Of a DNA stretch of 51,921 nt, positions 8,257 through 15,934 are shown one piece after another; position 1 is the stretch's first letter; every line of letters begins with the position of its first letter. The notes beneath the pieces were generated by a model. The model was not told where the DNA came from. It saw only the letters and a program-made list of their open reading frames with translations, and made no database searches. Origin of the DNA: Clostridia bacterium (GTDB lineage: Bacteria > Bacillota > Clostridia > Lachnospirales > Lachnospiraceae); NCBI GenBank assembly GCA_003246295.1, contig QKAS01000024.1:1-51921 (forward strand), in the 5' to 3' direction. A program made the translations under genes and the position numbers.

Positions 8257-9273
8257 ATGTCACTATCCATTAATGTAGCAAATAATTTAAAGGAAGACCA
8301 AAATTCATTTTGGAAAACAAATGAAGTGGAAACAAAGGAGTCAAAGAATTCAGGTACTTTTTTTGCTGGTAATTTAAATCAAGAAACAGATTTAAAGAGT
8401 AGAATTGAGCAGAGAAGACAGTTGGCACAAAATCAAGCAATGAAACTAGTTCAAAATGCATGGGATAGTGATCAAAAAATATATGATGGTTTGAAGGAAC
8501 TGGACTCTCTTTACGAGGATAAGCAAAAAGAGAAATCATACTTATCAGATCAGATAGCAGATATCAATCACAGAAAATCTGAACTGCAAAAAGAGTACCA
8601 GATAGATCCAAAATCCCAGGAACAAAAAGACCTTGAATTATTGGAGGAATTTCAGAATCGAAAAAGTGGAGTATCCTTTGACAGATTTTCAAAAGAAAAA
8701 ATAGATAGATTAAGTGAACTTCAAACCATACCGAGAACCGAGTATCAAGATCGTGTATTAGAACTTAACGCGCAGGAAGGTGCTTTTAAAAAGTCAGTTC
8801 GTGATATTGATCAGGAAATTATAAATATAAATTCCTCAGTCAGAGGAACGAAGCTGGAACAATTGAAATCGAAGACCATGGTGAATGCGCAAAGTGCTTC
8901 TGATGCAGTTTTGGAACAGTCAGATAAAGAAATTTTTAGGCTATTAATACAAGAAGGAAAAGAAGCAATCGATGAAAAAGTAGAGGAAGAACAAAAAAAG
9001 GCAAAAGAACTGGAAGCAAAAAAAGAAGAAGAGAAAAAGATACTTGATAAAAGAGAAGAAATGCGAATGGAAAAGCAAGAAGAGGATCAGAAAGAACAGG
9101 AATCGCTGATTAGGAATAGTTCAAAAACGGAAATACTAAGTACAGGCATAGATGCAAACAAACAAGTGACTGATCATATGTTGGATGCACAAAAGAAAAT
9201 TCAGAAAATCATGAATGAGAATGATCTGCTGGAAGAGGATTTAAAAGGAATTCAGATAGATTTTAACTATTAA
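8257..9273 (+). CDS. long coiled-coil protein of unknown function
   Basis: 338 aa from ATG 8257; GGGGGG at 8244-8249 gives the SD. An in-frame ATG at 8230 would add nine residues but has no SD. The N-terminus (MSLSINVANNL) has no signal peptide. Residues about 45-130, 170-215 and 225-290 are Glu/Lys/Gln-rich heptad-like helices, the last almost purely charged (KKAKELEAKKEEEKKILDKR). A calmer helical tail (SSKTEILSTGIDANKQVTDHMLDAQKKI) ends in IQIDFNY. I recognise no family. No partner is clear: a lipoprotein gene lies 85 nt upstream in the same direction and the MerR operon downstream has its own promoter-like region. Confidence 0.7.
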   Translation: MSLSINVANNLKEDQNSFWKTNEVETKESKNSGTFFAGNLNQETDLKSRIEQRRQLAQNQAMKLVQNAWDSDQKIYDGLKELDSLYEDKQKEKSYLSDQIADINHRKSELQKEYQIDPKSQEQKDLELLEEFQNRKSGVSFDRFSKEKIDRLSELQTIPRTEYQDRVLELNAQEGAFKKSVRDIDQEIININSSVRGTKLEQLKSKTMVNAQSASDAVLEQSDKEIFRLLIQEGKEAIDEKVEEEQKKAKELEAKKEEEKKILDKREEMRMEKQEEDQKEQESLIRNSSKTEILSTGIDANKQVTDHMLDAQKKIQKIMNENDLLEEDLKGIQIDFNY

Positions 9274-9276
9274 TGG

Positions 9277-9314
9277 TTGACCTTATACTTACTATATCCT
9301 TTATCTTAAGTATA
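9277..9314 (+). promoter_or_regulatory. MerR-type promoter with 19-bp spacer and dyad
   Basis: TTGACC (9277-9282) and TATCTT (9302-9307) are spaced by 19 bp, the overlong spacing typical of MerR-activated promoters. A dyad TATACTTA (9284-9291) / TAAGTATA (9307-9314), 15-bp spacer, overlaps the spacer and -10 box. It is directly upstream of a MerR gene, so autoregulation is likely. Confidence 0.5.
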
Positions 9315-9339
9315 TCAGATACATATGAGGAGGATAAAA

Positions 9340-10074
9340 ATGAATATAAAAGAAATTGAAATGATTACAGGCGTTTCAAAACAGAATATTCGGTTTTATG
9401 AAAAACAGGGACTTTTAAATCCGAAGCGAAATAAGGAAAATGGATATCGTGTATATACAGAACAGGATCTCTATAAAATAAACGAAATTATTTTGTATAG
9501 AAAATTAGGATTTACAATCGAAGACATACTTAAAATTCAACAAGGACATAAATCAATAGAAGATAGCATCGAGCATTATTATAATGTTGCACAACTTCAG
9601 GTGAACCATTTGAGACAGCAGATGGTTGTGTATGATGAGATTCATAATGACTTGCAAAAAGGACAATCACTGGATATTGAAAAGTATATTCTTAAGATTA
9701 ATGATATGGAAAATAGAGGAATCCCATTTTTTAGCACGGTATCAGACTATATTAAAAAAGCGCAGGATACAATGTACAAGTTCATGAGACTTAGACATAC
9801 ATATTGGTTTGAGCCGGAGCAACCAATATTGAACAAGGGTGAATTTCTTGTAGAACTCTTTAAGTTTGCAGACCGTGAAGGGAAAGAAATCAAAATACTT
9901 CATGAGGGAATGGAACCAATTGTAGAGATAGAACAAAAAAAATATGTTGCAATGCTTGAGTCACCGCATGCGGTCACGTTGCCGGGACCATTATGGATTT
10001 TGCAAGGTTTTTTTGTGATATGTCAGTATACATATGGATTTAAGTTTGTATATCTATATGAGTTCGATTCTTAA
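9340..10074 (+). CDS. MerR family transcriptional regulator
   Basis: 244 aa from ATG 9340. The earlier in-frame ATG 9325 overlaps the SD GAGGAGG and is rejected. Residues 1-70 are a clear MerR HTH (MNIKEIEMITGVSKQNIRFYEKQGLLNP, then NGYRVYTEQDLYKI). A dimerising helix follows (about 80-110). The C-terminal 120 residues are an effector domain I do not recognise, with aromatic-rich segments (TYWFEPEQP and FVICQYTYGFKFVYLYEF). No cysteine cluster of metal sensors is visible, so a small organic ligand is more likely. It is first of a three-gene operon with a methyltransferase-like and a Nim-like gene. Confidence 0.88.
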   Translation: MNIKEIEMITGVSKQNIRFYEKQGLLNPKRNKENGYRVYTEQDLYKINEIILYRKLGFTIEDILKIQQGHKSIEDSIEHYYNVAQLQVNHLRQQMVVYDEIHNDLQKGQSLDIEKYILKINDMENRGIPFFSTVSDYIKKAQDTMYKFMRLRHTYWFEPEQPILNKGEFLVELFKFADREGKEIKILHEGMEPIVEIEQKKYVAMLESPHAVTLPGPLWILQGFFVICQYTYGFKFVYLYEFDS

Positions 10075-10098
10075 GATAATAGACCAGGGAGAGAAGAA

Positions 10099-11031
10099 AT
10101 GACTTTGACAGAATGCTTTTATAGGAATCAGATGATTTTGATGGAAGGGGCCTTAGGAGAGCGACTTAAAAGAGAATATGGATTACAGCCAGATCCAGAG
10201 ATTGCACTTGCATCCTTGATTTTTGAGGATAAAGGCAAGGTGGCCCTGCGCGAAATCTGGAGCCAATATCTTTCCATCGCTGAGAAATATAAACTTCCCT
10301 TTATGGCAACAACACCTACTCGTCGTGCAAATTATGATAGAGTGAAACGATCAGGATATCATAAGGATATAATTGCAAAGCATGTAGCAGATTTGAGAGC
10401 AATCAAAGAAAATACGGATACCGAGATGTATGTAGGGGGTCTGATGGGATGCAAAGGAGATGCCTATACAGGAGAGGGTGCACTTCAAACTGAGAAAGCC
10501 AGAGAGTTTCACAAATGGCAGGCTGATTTGTTCTATCAGGAAAAAATAGACTTTTTATTTGCAGGAATCATGCCACAGATTACAGAGGCAGTCGGAATGG
10601 CGCAGGCTATGTCTGATACAGGAATCCCTTATATTATGAGTTTTACCATACAACGAAATGGCAGATTAATAGATGGAACAACTATTTTTGATGCGATAGA
10701 AAGAATAGACAATGAGGTTTCCAATAAACCACTTTGTTTTATGACAAACTGTGTTCATCCAGAAATTGCACTAGAAGCATTAAAACAACCTTTTAATAAT
10801 AATCATGTAGTAAAACGCAGATTTTGTGGAATACAGGCGAATACCTCAAATCTGTCTTATCAAGAACTTGATCAGGCGGAAAAATTACATTGCACAGAGC
10901 CTGAGGATTTTGCTGATGACATGGTGAAATTATATCAATATAGTAAAATGAAAATATTTGGAGGATGTTGCGGTACTGATTATAGACATCTTGACTGTAT
11001 GGCTGAAAAGCTTATAAAAGAAATGAAATAG
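10099..11031 (+). CDS. homocysteine S-methyltransferase family protein
   Basis: 310 aa TIM-barrel protein. The N-terminus ILMEGALGERLKREYG is the start of Hcy-methyltransferase barrels, and the three zinc cysteines are present as FMTNCVHPE (first Cys) and FGGCCGTD (the CC pair near the C-terminus). Family members transfer a methyl from S-methylmethionine, methylcobalamin or betaine to homocysteine or related thiols/selenols. The stand-alone domain here has no cobalamin or folate module. It is second in the MerR operon (24-nt gap after MerR, SD GGGAGAG), which suggests an inducible, perhaps detoxifying, role rather than housekeeping methionine synthesis. Confidence 0.85.
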   Translation: MTLTECFYRNQMILMEGALGERLKREYGLQPDPEIALASLIFEDKGKVALREIWSQYLSIAEKYKLPFMATTPTRRANYDRVKRSGYHKDIIAKHVADLRAIKENTDTEMYVGGLMGCKGDAYTGEGALQTEKAREFHKWQADLFYQEKIDFLFAGIMPQITEAVGMAQAMSDTGIPYIMSFTIQRNGRLIDGTTIFDAIERIDNEVSNKPLCFMTNCVHPEIALEALKQPFNNNHVVKRRFCGIQANTSNLSYQELDQAEKLHCTEPEDFADDMVKLYQYSKMKIFGGCCGTDYRHLDCMAEKLIKEMK

Positions 11032-11066
11032 AATCATAAGAACACTTAAAATGACAGGAGGATGTA

Positions 11067-11537
11067 ATGAGGAGAAAAGACAGAGAAATAAAGGACCCAG
11101 CAAAAATCAAGGAGATTATAACAGCCTGTCATTGCTGCAGAATTGGGCTTTGCGATGAGGGAAAAGTATATATCGTTCCAATGAACTTTGGATTTATAGA
11201 AACTGATGGCAATTATGCGTTTTATTTTCATAGTGCCAAAGAAGGACGAAAACTGGATTTGATTAAGAAAACAGGATATGCAGGTTTTGAAATGGATACA
11301 AACTATCATTTGAAGGAAGCCGATACTGCATGTGAACATACTGCAAGTTTTCAGAGTGTGATTGGAAGTGGAGTGATTGAAATCGTGGAAGATTATACTG
11401 AGAAAAAGAATGGATTAATGGAGATTATGAAAAAAAACACAAGAAAAGCAGGGTGGGAATTTGCAGAAGGTATGGTAAATGCTGTTACAGTATTTAAACT
11501 TACGGTAGAAGAGCTTGCATGCAAAGAACATTTATAA
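11067..11537 (+). CDS. Nim-like pyridoxamine 5'-phosphate oxidase-fold flavoprotein
   Basis: 156 aa. The sequence MRRKDREIKDPAKIKEII, then CHCCRIGLCDEGKVYIVPMNFGF and YAFYFHSAKEGRKLDLI, is the pattern of the NimA / 5-nitroimidazole-reductase-like split-barrel family, which binds flavin or PLP. The GRKLDLI segment and the later SVIGSGVIEIVED strand fit the fold. Some members reduce nitroimidazoles; most are of unknown role, so no resistance should be assumed. It is third in the MerR operon, 35 nt after the methyltransferase-like gene, and ends at a strong terminator. Confidence 0.83.
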   Translation: MRRKDREIKDPAKIKEIITACHCCRIGLCDEGKVYIVPMNFGFIETDGNYAFYFHSAKEGRKLDLIKKTGYAGFEMDTNYHLKEADTACEHTASFQSVIGSGVIEIVEDYTEKKNGLMEIMKKNTRKAGWEFAEGMVNAVTVFKLTVEELACKEHL

Positions 11538-11576
11538 AACTAAAAACGGATGATTCATCAAATATGTTAATACAAT

Positions 11577-11613
11577 AAAAAATCTCATGAAGTAAATTTC
11601 ATGAGATTTTTTA
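11577..11613 (+). terminator. bidirectional intrinsic terminator after the MerR operon
   Basis: AATCTCATGAA (11581-11591) pairs with TTCATGAGATT (11598-11608), extended by A-T pairs, and a TTTTTT run follows; the A-run on the left makes it usable from both sides. Confidence 0.85.
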
Positions 11614-11661
11614 TACTTAACTTACTATTATATTACCACAAAAACGCCTAAAATTCAAGAC

Positions 11662-11690
11662 TGGCAGACATAACATAGCGGTGTTATAAT
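11662..11690 (+). promoter_or_regulatory. candidate promoter of the DUF6323-like operon
   Basis: TATAAT at 11685-11690, 18 bp after a weak -35 CTGGCA (11661-11666). It is 32 nt before the ATG 11723 of the following gene. Confidence 0.4.
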
Positions 11691-11722
11691 CGATTTCCAA
11701 AGAGGGGAAAGGGGTGTTTATT

Positions 11723-12253
11723 ATGGATGGAAATTGGATAGAAGTAATGCAACAGAAAAATCAACTGGTGGAAGTTCTAAAAACAAATCAATATACAGAA
11801 AAATTTGGACTTGTTCTGACACAACAGGATGCTGAATTGTTGGTACAGGAACGTAGTGTGGCATTGAAAGAACAAAGAAGAGTGGAGTTTGGGCAGGGTA
11901 TTTTACCGAAGATTATTTTTGAGTTCTGTGATTCTGTTTATATCGATCAGAATCATTATTTAGAAATTTTGATACGTTTGCAAACTATTTTTTATCTGTA
12001 TAAAAACGAAATGATGGATGAAATATCAGATGATGAATTGCTTCATTTTATGAAAGAGCAGTTTGAAACGATCTGCTTTGGAGATTTGGAGTATCTTGAG
12101 GGCACATGTCTGATGAACTTTGCGAGTGCGATCCGAGCTGGATATGAAGGATTTAAAGAATCAGAAGGATACGGTCAATACAGCCAGTTTGATGACGTGA
12201 AACGTTGGGATTATAATCTTTACATGGAGACACTTAAGGAACTTTTTTGGTGA
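11723..12253 (+). CDS. DUF6323 family protein
   Basis: 176 aa from ATG 11723 (SD AAAGGGG 8 nt upstream; the in-frame GTG 11714 overlaps it). The segments TNQYTEKFGLVLTQQDAELL, SVALKEQRRVEFGQGILPKI and DELLHFMKEQFETICFGDLEYLEGTCL are those I associate with DUF6323, a soluble helical family of Clostridia with no known function that is commonly encoded next to a DUF6179 gene. The family call is from memory of its pattern. The next genes appear to be remnants of that partner. Confidence 0.65.
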   Translation: MDGNWIEVMQQKNQLVEVLKTNQYTEKFGLVLTQQDAELLVQERSVALKEQRRVEFGQGILPKIIFEFCDSVYIDQNHYLEILIRLQTIFYLYKNEMMDEISDDELLHFMKEQFETICFGDLEYLEGTCLMNFASAIRAGYEGFKESEGYGQYSQFDDVKRWDYNLYMETLKELFW

Positions 12254-12299
12254 ATTAGCAGTATTACTTTTCATACTAGTAATAAAGATTGGAGAAACC

Positions 12300-12440
12300 A
12301 TGGATTTCGATTATAATAAAGAAACAGGCTATCAAATGGAAGAACTTATTGAGCTTGTTGCAAAATTGGCTGAACAGTATGTTTCAGCTGAGAGTAGCTC
12401 AGTTTCTTATGAAGCAGCACAAACACTTACAGACTTATGA
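12300..12440 (+). pseudogene. N-terminal fragment of a DUF6179-like gene
   Basis: 46-codon frame with SD GGAGAAACC before ATG 12300, too short for most gene finders. The sequence MEELIELVAKLAEQYVSAES then SSSVSYEAAQTLTD resembles the N-terminal part of DUF6179 proteins (a YTxxESSSVxxExAxxL pattern), which are normally several hundred residues long. It stops at TGA 12438-12440 exactly where the next frame begins. The simplest reading is a large internal deletion in the DUF6323 partner gene. The assignment rests on pattern memory. Confidence 0.5.
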
Positions 12441-12697
12441 TTGATAATCTGTGCGAAATTGTCTATCAGGATGTTCTTTATCATCTAATTGTAGATAAAC
12501 CTATTCAGGAAAGAATTAGCTTGCAGGAGAAAATGCAGGTGATACATCAGGAAAATATCAGCAAAGAAAAACTAAATCATCTTTCAAAAATATTTATCAA
12601 TACTTTTTATCAGAATGAAAGATTGCTTCATTATCTGAGCCCGGTGGTAGATGGTCTGATATCACGGATGATGCATGAAACAGAGAGGAGAAGGTAA
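12437..12697 (+). pseudogene. possible C-terminal fragment of the same DUF6179-like gene, or small helical protein
   Basis: 86 aa starting at ATG 12437, overlapping the stop of the preceding fragment by 4 nt (ATGA) in a different frame. The sequence is wholly alpha-helical in character (YQDVLYHLIVDKPIQERISL, then HLSKIFINTFYQNERLLHYL) and ends in a basic tail TERRR. It has no recognisable family. It may be the C-terminus of the deleted partner gene, translated by coupling, or an independent small protein. It ends 2 nt before the next gene, ATG 12700, and SD GAGAGGAGAAGG lies inside its end. Confidence 0.45.
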
Positions 12698-12699
12698 CG

Positions 12700-13323
12700 A
12701 TGCATGGAAATAGACTTGATATGGAAAACTACCCTAGAAAAGACCATTTTCAGTATTTTCTGAATATGGGATATCCTTACGTGGGAACCACAGTCAATAT
12801 TGATATAACAAATTGGATGACCCGAAGAAAAGAAACTGGAAATCCTTTTTTCCTAAGCTTTTTGCATGCAGTAGGAAATGCTGCAAATTCTATTACTGAA
12901 CTAAGGCAAAGAATTGATCAAGAAGAAATTGTTGAGTTTGATCATTGCAAATTATCTTATACGGTAGGCTTAGAGAATGGAACCTATTGCTATTGTAGTG
13001 TTTCTGTTGATAAACCACTTGATGAATTTATCGTTTATGCCAGAAAAGAACAGGATCAGGCAATAAAAATCCCCACCATTTCAGATGGGGATGAGGAATT
13101 GGCTCTTATATTTATTTCTTCGCTCCCTTGGTTAGCATATACTTCACTTGTTCAGCCGGTACCATCACCAGCAGATAGTAATCCAAGAATCACGTGGGGA
13201 AAATACTTTGAGCAGGATAACAAAATTCTGATCCCAGTCAGCATTCTATGTCATCATGCACTCGTAGATGGAATTCATCTAAGTCAGTTTTATGAGAATT
13301 TGATAGCGCGGTTGAATATCTAA
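12700..13323 (+). CDS. chloramphenicol acetyltransferase-like O-acetyltransferase (CatA fold)
   Basis: 207 aa, the usual length of CAT trimers' subunit (about 210-220). The N-terminus YPRKDHFQYF, the strand TTVNIDIT, the FISSLPWLAYTSLVQP loop and the catalytic CHHALVDGIH near the C-terminus (His 186 of the HxxxDG motif) are all in family order. CATs transfer acetyl from acetyl-CoA to the 3-OH of chloramphenicol. Many chromosomal CAT-like proteins in Clostridia and lactobacilli have no proven drug activity, so resistance is not established. Its stop overlaps that of the convergent GNAT gene. Confidence 0.85.
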   Translation: MHGNRLDMENYPRKDHFQYFLNMGYPYVGTTVNIDITNWMTRRKETGNPFFLSFLHAVGNAANSITELRQRIDQEEIVEFDHCKLSYTVGLENGTYCYCSVSVDKPLDEFIVYARKEQDQAIKIPTISDGDEELALIFISSLPWLAYTSLVQPVPSPADSNPRITWGKYFEQDNKILIPVSILCHHALVDGIHLSQFYENLIARLNI

Positions 13324-13964
13324 CGGGGTCTATTCATGGCGACTAGTTCTGAAAAACGTTTTTGAGAAGGGAGTCCAGAACATTTTTCCTTTGGTGGGAA
13401 GTTCTGGTCAAATAAAGCAGAGGCTGTTTCATCCAGATGATAGATATCATCTTCATAGAATTTACCTGGACAATTTTGTAAAGCACCAGGTATCAATTCA
13501 CATGCTAAAAGTGGAGTCGCATAAGTATCCCAGGCCGTTCCAATGTTAAAATTCTCAGCGCCTGTAAATCCAAAACGATGATAGTATTCAGGATCCCCAT
13601 AAATAACAATCGCCTGATAGCCAAGCTTTGCAGCTAGTTTCATGGTATGTTGAATGAGAGAGGAACCAATTCCCATTCCTTGCATATTATTTAAAACAGA
13701 AATAGGGCCAAAGCTAAGAACGGGGTAACGCTTACCATCATCCCCTTGTATGAAGGCTTTGGAGTACATAATGTTCCCTACAATCTGATCATTTACAAGG
13801 GCAACAAAATCAAGTTCTTTTACAAATGCAGGAGATGTTCTTAAAATATGTGCAAGATAATGTTCATCACACCCGGGGACATGGTGATTCCAGAAAGCGT
13901 CTCGGGTAAGTTCCTCTACAACTCTGTAATCTGACTTTTCTTCAAGGCGTAATTGAATTTCCAT
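13320..13964 (-). CDS. GNAT family N-acetyltransferase (YhbS-like)
   Basis: 214 aa from ATG 13964 (SD AAGGAAAGG about 7 nt upstream); an 18-residue N-terminal extension from 14018 lacks an SD and is rejected. Visible motifs: GDDGKRYPVLSFGPISVLNN, the acetyl-CoA loop QGMGIGSSLIQH and IVIYGDPEYYHRFGF. The latter pattern is found in YhbS-type predicted acetyltransferases. The substrate is unknown. It is transcribed away from the ABC-F gene and ends 4 bp inside the CAT-like gene. Confidence 0.85.
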   Translation of the reverse strand: MEIQLRLEEKSDYRVVEELTRDAFWNHHVPGCDEHYLAHILRTSPAFVKELDFVALVNDQIVGNIMYSKAFIQGDDGKRYPVLSFGPISVLNNMQGMGIGSSLIQHTMKLAAKLGYQAIVIYGDPEYYHRFGFTGAENFNIGTAWDTYATPLLACELIPGALQNCPGKFYEDDIYHLDETASALFDQNFPPKEKCSGLPSQKRFSELVAMNRPR

Positions 13965-14028
13965 ACTCGAACCTTTCCTTTCTATGGATGTTACATTTAC
14001 AATATTACTATAGTTCATTTAGTATGGT

Positions 14029-14058
14029 TTGACAAATAAACATATCCATTATTATAAT
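14029..14058 (+). promoter_or_regulatory. strong promoter of the ABC-F gene
   Basis: Consensus TTGACA (14029-14034), 18-bp spacer, consensus TATAAT (14053-14058). It gives a transcript with a leader of about 240 nt before the ABC-F start codon. Confidence 0.8.
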
Positions 14059-14098
14059 AAGATATAAAATAATAGTAATCAGAATTTTGAGCAAGATA

Positions 14099-14226
14099 GA
14101 AAGAGGTGAAAAAATGAGGAAATAATCTTCTTTTGAAAACATGAATGTTACATATGCGACAGACAAAATCTGTTGTATAAACGCATGTTGCCAAAAGCGG
14201 ATTATGTTCTCATAACCTCTTTTTTT
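14099..14226 (+). promoter_or_regulatory. ABC-F leader: three-codon upstream ORF and attenuator-type terminator
   Basis: AAGAGGTG (14101-14108) is an SD for the mini-ORF ATG-AGG-AAA-TAA (14114-14125, Met-Arg-Lys). Further on, a hairpin GG(A)TTATG / CATAACC (14199-14217, loop TTCT, one bulge) is followed by TCTTTTTTT, an intrinsic terminator 80 nt before the ABC-F start. The mini-ORF's SD can pair with the segment overlapping that terminator (AAGAGGT 14101-14107 with ACCTCTT 14215-14221). A middle element ACAGA/TCTGT (14159-14173) and ATGCG/CGCAT (14154-14158 / 14182-14186) forms a third stem. This is the layout of ribosome-sensing attenuators of ABC-F genes. Function is inferred. Confidence 0.65.
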
Positions 14227-14305
14227 CGTGTCTAAAATTAAGTCTGAGGTTGAGCATGTAATTTGGAATCATTGGCAGCGAATGATTTATGAAAGGTGGA
14301 ATTAT

Positions 14306-15838
14306 ATGTCACAGATTCAGGTAAATAATCTGACATTTTATTATGATGGCGGAGAAGATGTAATTTTTAAGAATGCTTCCTTTTCGATTGATACGAACTG
14401 GAAATTAGGGCTGCTTGGTAGAAATGGAAAAGGAAAAACAACACTATTTAAATTACTAATGGATCAATTGGAATATAGTGGAGTCATTAGCAAATCAATA
14501 CGTTTTGACTATTTTCCATATCAGATCAAAGAAGAAGATTTGCTAAAAGATGTAATAGATCTTTGTGAGGTGTATAAACCAGGATATGAGTTGTGGAAAT
14601 TGATTTGTGAACTAGAACATCTAAGTCTGAAAGAAGAAGTATTGTATCGGCCTTTTTTTACATTGAGCCATGGAGAACGTACAAAAGTTATGCTTGCGTT
14701 GCTGTTCTCATCTGATAATGAGTTTTTACTGATAGATGAACCGACGAATCATTTGGATCAGGAATCAAGAGATATTATGAAGACTTATCTTGAAAAAAAG
14801 AGAGGTTATATTTTGGTGTCTCATGACAGAGATCTTTTGGATGCATGTATAGACCATGTCCTTGTTCTTAATAAATACACAATTGAAGTTCAGAGTGGTA
14901 ATTTTTCCAGCTGGTGGGAAAATAAAAACAGAAAAGATGCTTTTTTACTGGCAGAGAATGAAAAGCATTGCAAAGAGATTGCTGTGTTAAAAAAGGCAGC
15001 GGAGAGAACAAGAAATTGGGCAGACAAGAATGAACAGACTAAGATTGGATTTGACGTGATAAAAGAGCATGACAGAAATATTAGCACAAGGGCATATATT
15101 GGTGCAAAAACAAAAAAAATGCAAAGCCGTGTAAAGCAGATGGAAAAGAGGATTGATAGGGAAATTCTAGAGAAAGAGAATCTTCTGGTTGATATTGAAA
15201 CTCCGATAGAACTAAAAATGTTTCCACAACAATATTTTAAAGAGGTTCTTGTTCAGGCACGTAATTATGGAATTTCTTATAAAAATCAGAATAAACAGGT
15301 TTTTGAAGACTTCAATTTTACGTTACATCAGGGGGAAAGAGTATTTCTGCATGGAAAAAATGGATGTGGCAAATCAAGTTTTCTAAAAGCAATATTAAAA
15401 AGTAATAATATTGAGCAAGAAAGTATCTCAAATAACATGATAGAATCAGGACTTCTCACAGTAGCATCGGGGCTAAAAATTTCCTATGTAAATCAGGACA
15501 CCACACATTTAAAGGGCAGTGTTGTAAGGTTTTGTGAAGATCGAGACCTACAGGATAGCCTGTTTTTTGCAGTATTGCGTCAGATGGGTTTAGAGAGAAG
15601 CCAATTTTATAAAACAATGGAAACTTATTCAGAAGGACAAAAAAAGAAAATACTGCTTGCTGCAAGTCTGGTTACACCTGCGCATCTATATCTGTGGGAT
15701 GAACCTTTGAATTATATTGATGTATTTTCAAGAATTCAGATAGAAAATCTGATTTTAAAGAGTAAACTAAGCATGATTGTTGTAGAACATGATAGCCAGT
15801 TTAGAGATAATGTAGCGACAAGAATCGTAGAAATGTAA
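14306..15838 (+). CDS. Lsa-type ABC-F ribosomal protection protein
   Basis: 510 aa from ATG 14306, with SD GAAAGGTGG (14291-14299). A GTG-started frame from 14228 adds 26 unconserved residues and is rejected. Two ABC domains without membrane segments: Walker A GRNGKGKTT and GKNGCGKSS, signatures LSHGERTKV and YSEGQKKK, Walker B LIDEPTNHLD and LWDEPLNYID. The interdomain linker (about residues 215-300) carries the ABC-F arm that reaches the ribosomal peptidyl-transferase site. The start SQIQVNNLTFYYDGGED matches the Lsa group, which displaces lincosamides, streptogramins A and pleuromutilins. The exact spectrum cannot be told. The gene stands alone between its leader and a terminator. Confidence 0.88.
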   Translation: MSQIQVNNLTFYYDGGEDVIFKNASFSIDTNWKLGLLGRNGKGKTTLFKLLMDQLEYSGVISKSIRFDYFPYQIKEEDLLKDVIDLCEVYKPGYELWKLICELEHLSLKEEVLYRPFFTLSHGERTKVMLALLFSSDNEFLLIDEPTNHLDQESRDIMKTYLEKKRGYILVSHDRDLLDACIDHVLVLNKYTIEVQSGNFSSWWENKNRKDAFLLAENEKHCKEIAVLKKAAERTRNWADKNEQTKIGFDVIKEHDRNISTRAYIGAKTKKMQSRVKQMEKRIDREILEKENLLVDIETPIELKMFPQQYFKEVLVQARNYGISYKNQNKQVFEDFNFTLHQGERVFLHGKNGCGKSSFLKAILKSNNIEQESISNNMIESGLLTVASGLKISYVNQDTTHLKGSVVRFCEDRDLQDSLFFAVLRQMGLERSQFYKTMETYSEGQKKKILLAASLVTPAHLYLWDEPLNYIDVFSRIQIENLILKSKLSMIVVEHDSQFRDNVATRIVEM

Positions 15839-15882
15839 TTTTAAATGTATTAATAGAAATTAGTAATGAGTTATTTATAAAG

Positions 15883-15927
15883 ACACAGCCTGATATTTTC
15901 TGGTGAACAGAAAATATCAGGCTATGT
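15883..15927 (+). terminator. bidirectional terminator between abcF and nrdJ
   Basis: Perfect 16-bp stem (15887-15902 / 15908-15923) with loop GTGAA, between two convergent genes. U-runs are poor on either side, but the long stem and position support termination in both directions. Confidence 0.75.
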
Positions 15928-15934
15928 TTCATTC

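Noticed and set aside
14141..14215. A 24-residue open frame in the ABC-F leader ending in the terminator stem
   Set aside because: It has no SD and its codon use looks random; the 3-codon frame upstream has the SD. It may still be read by chance but I do not annotate it.
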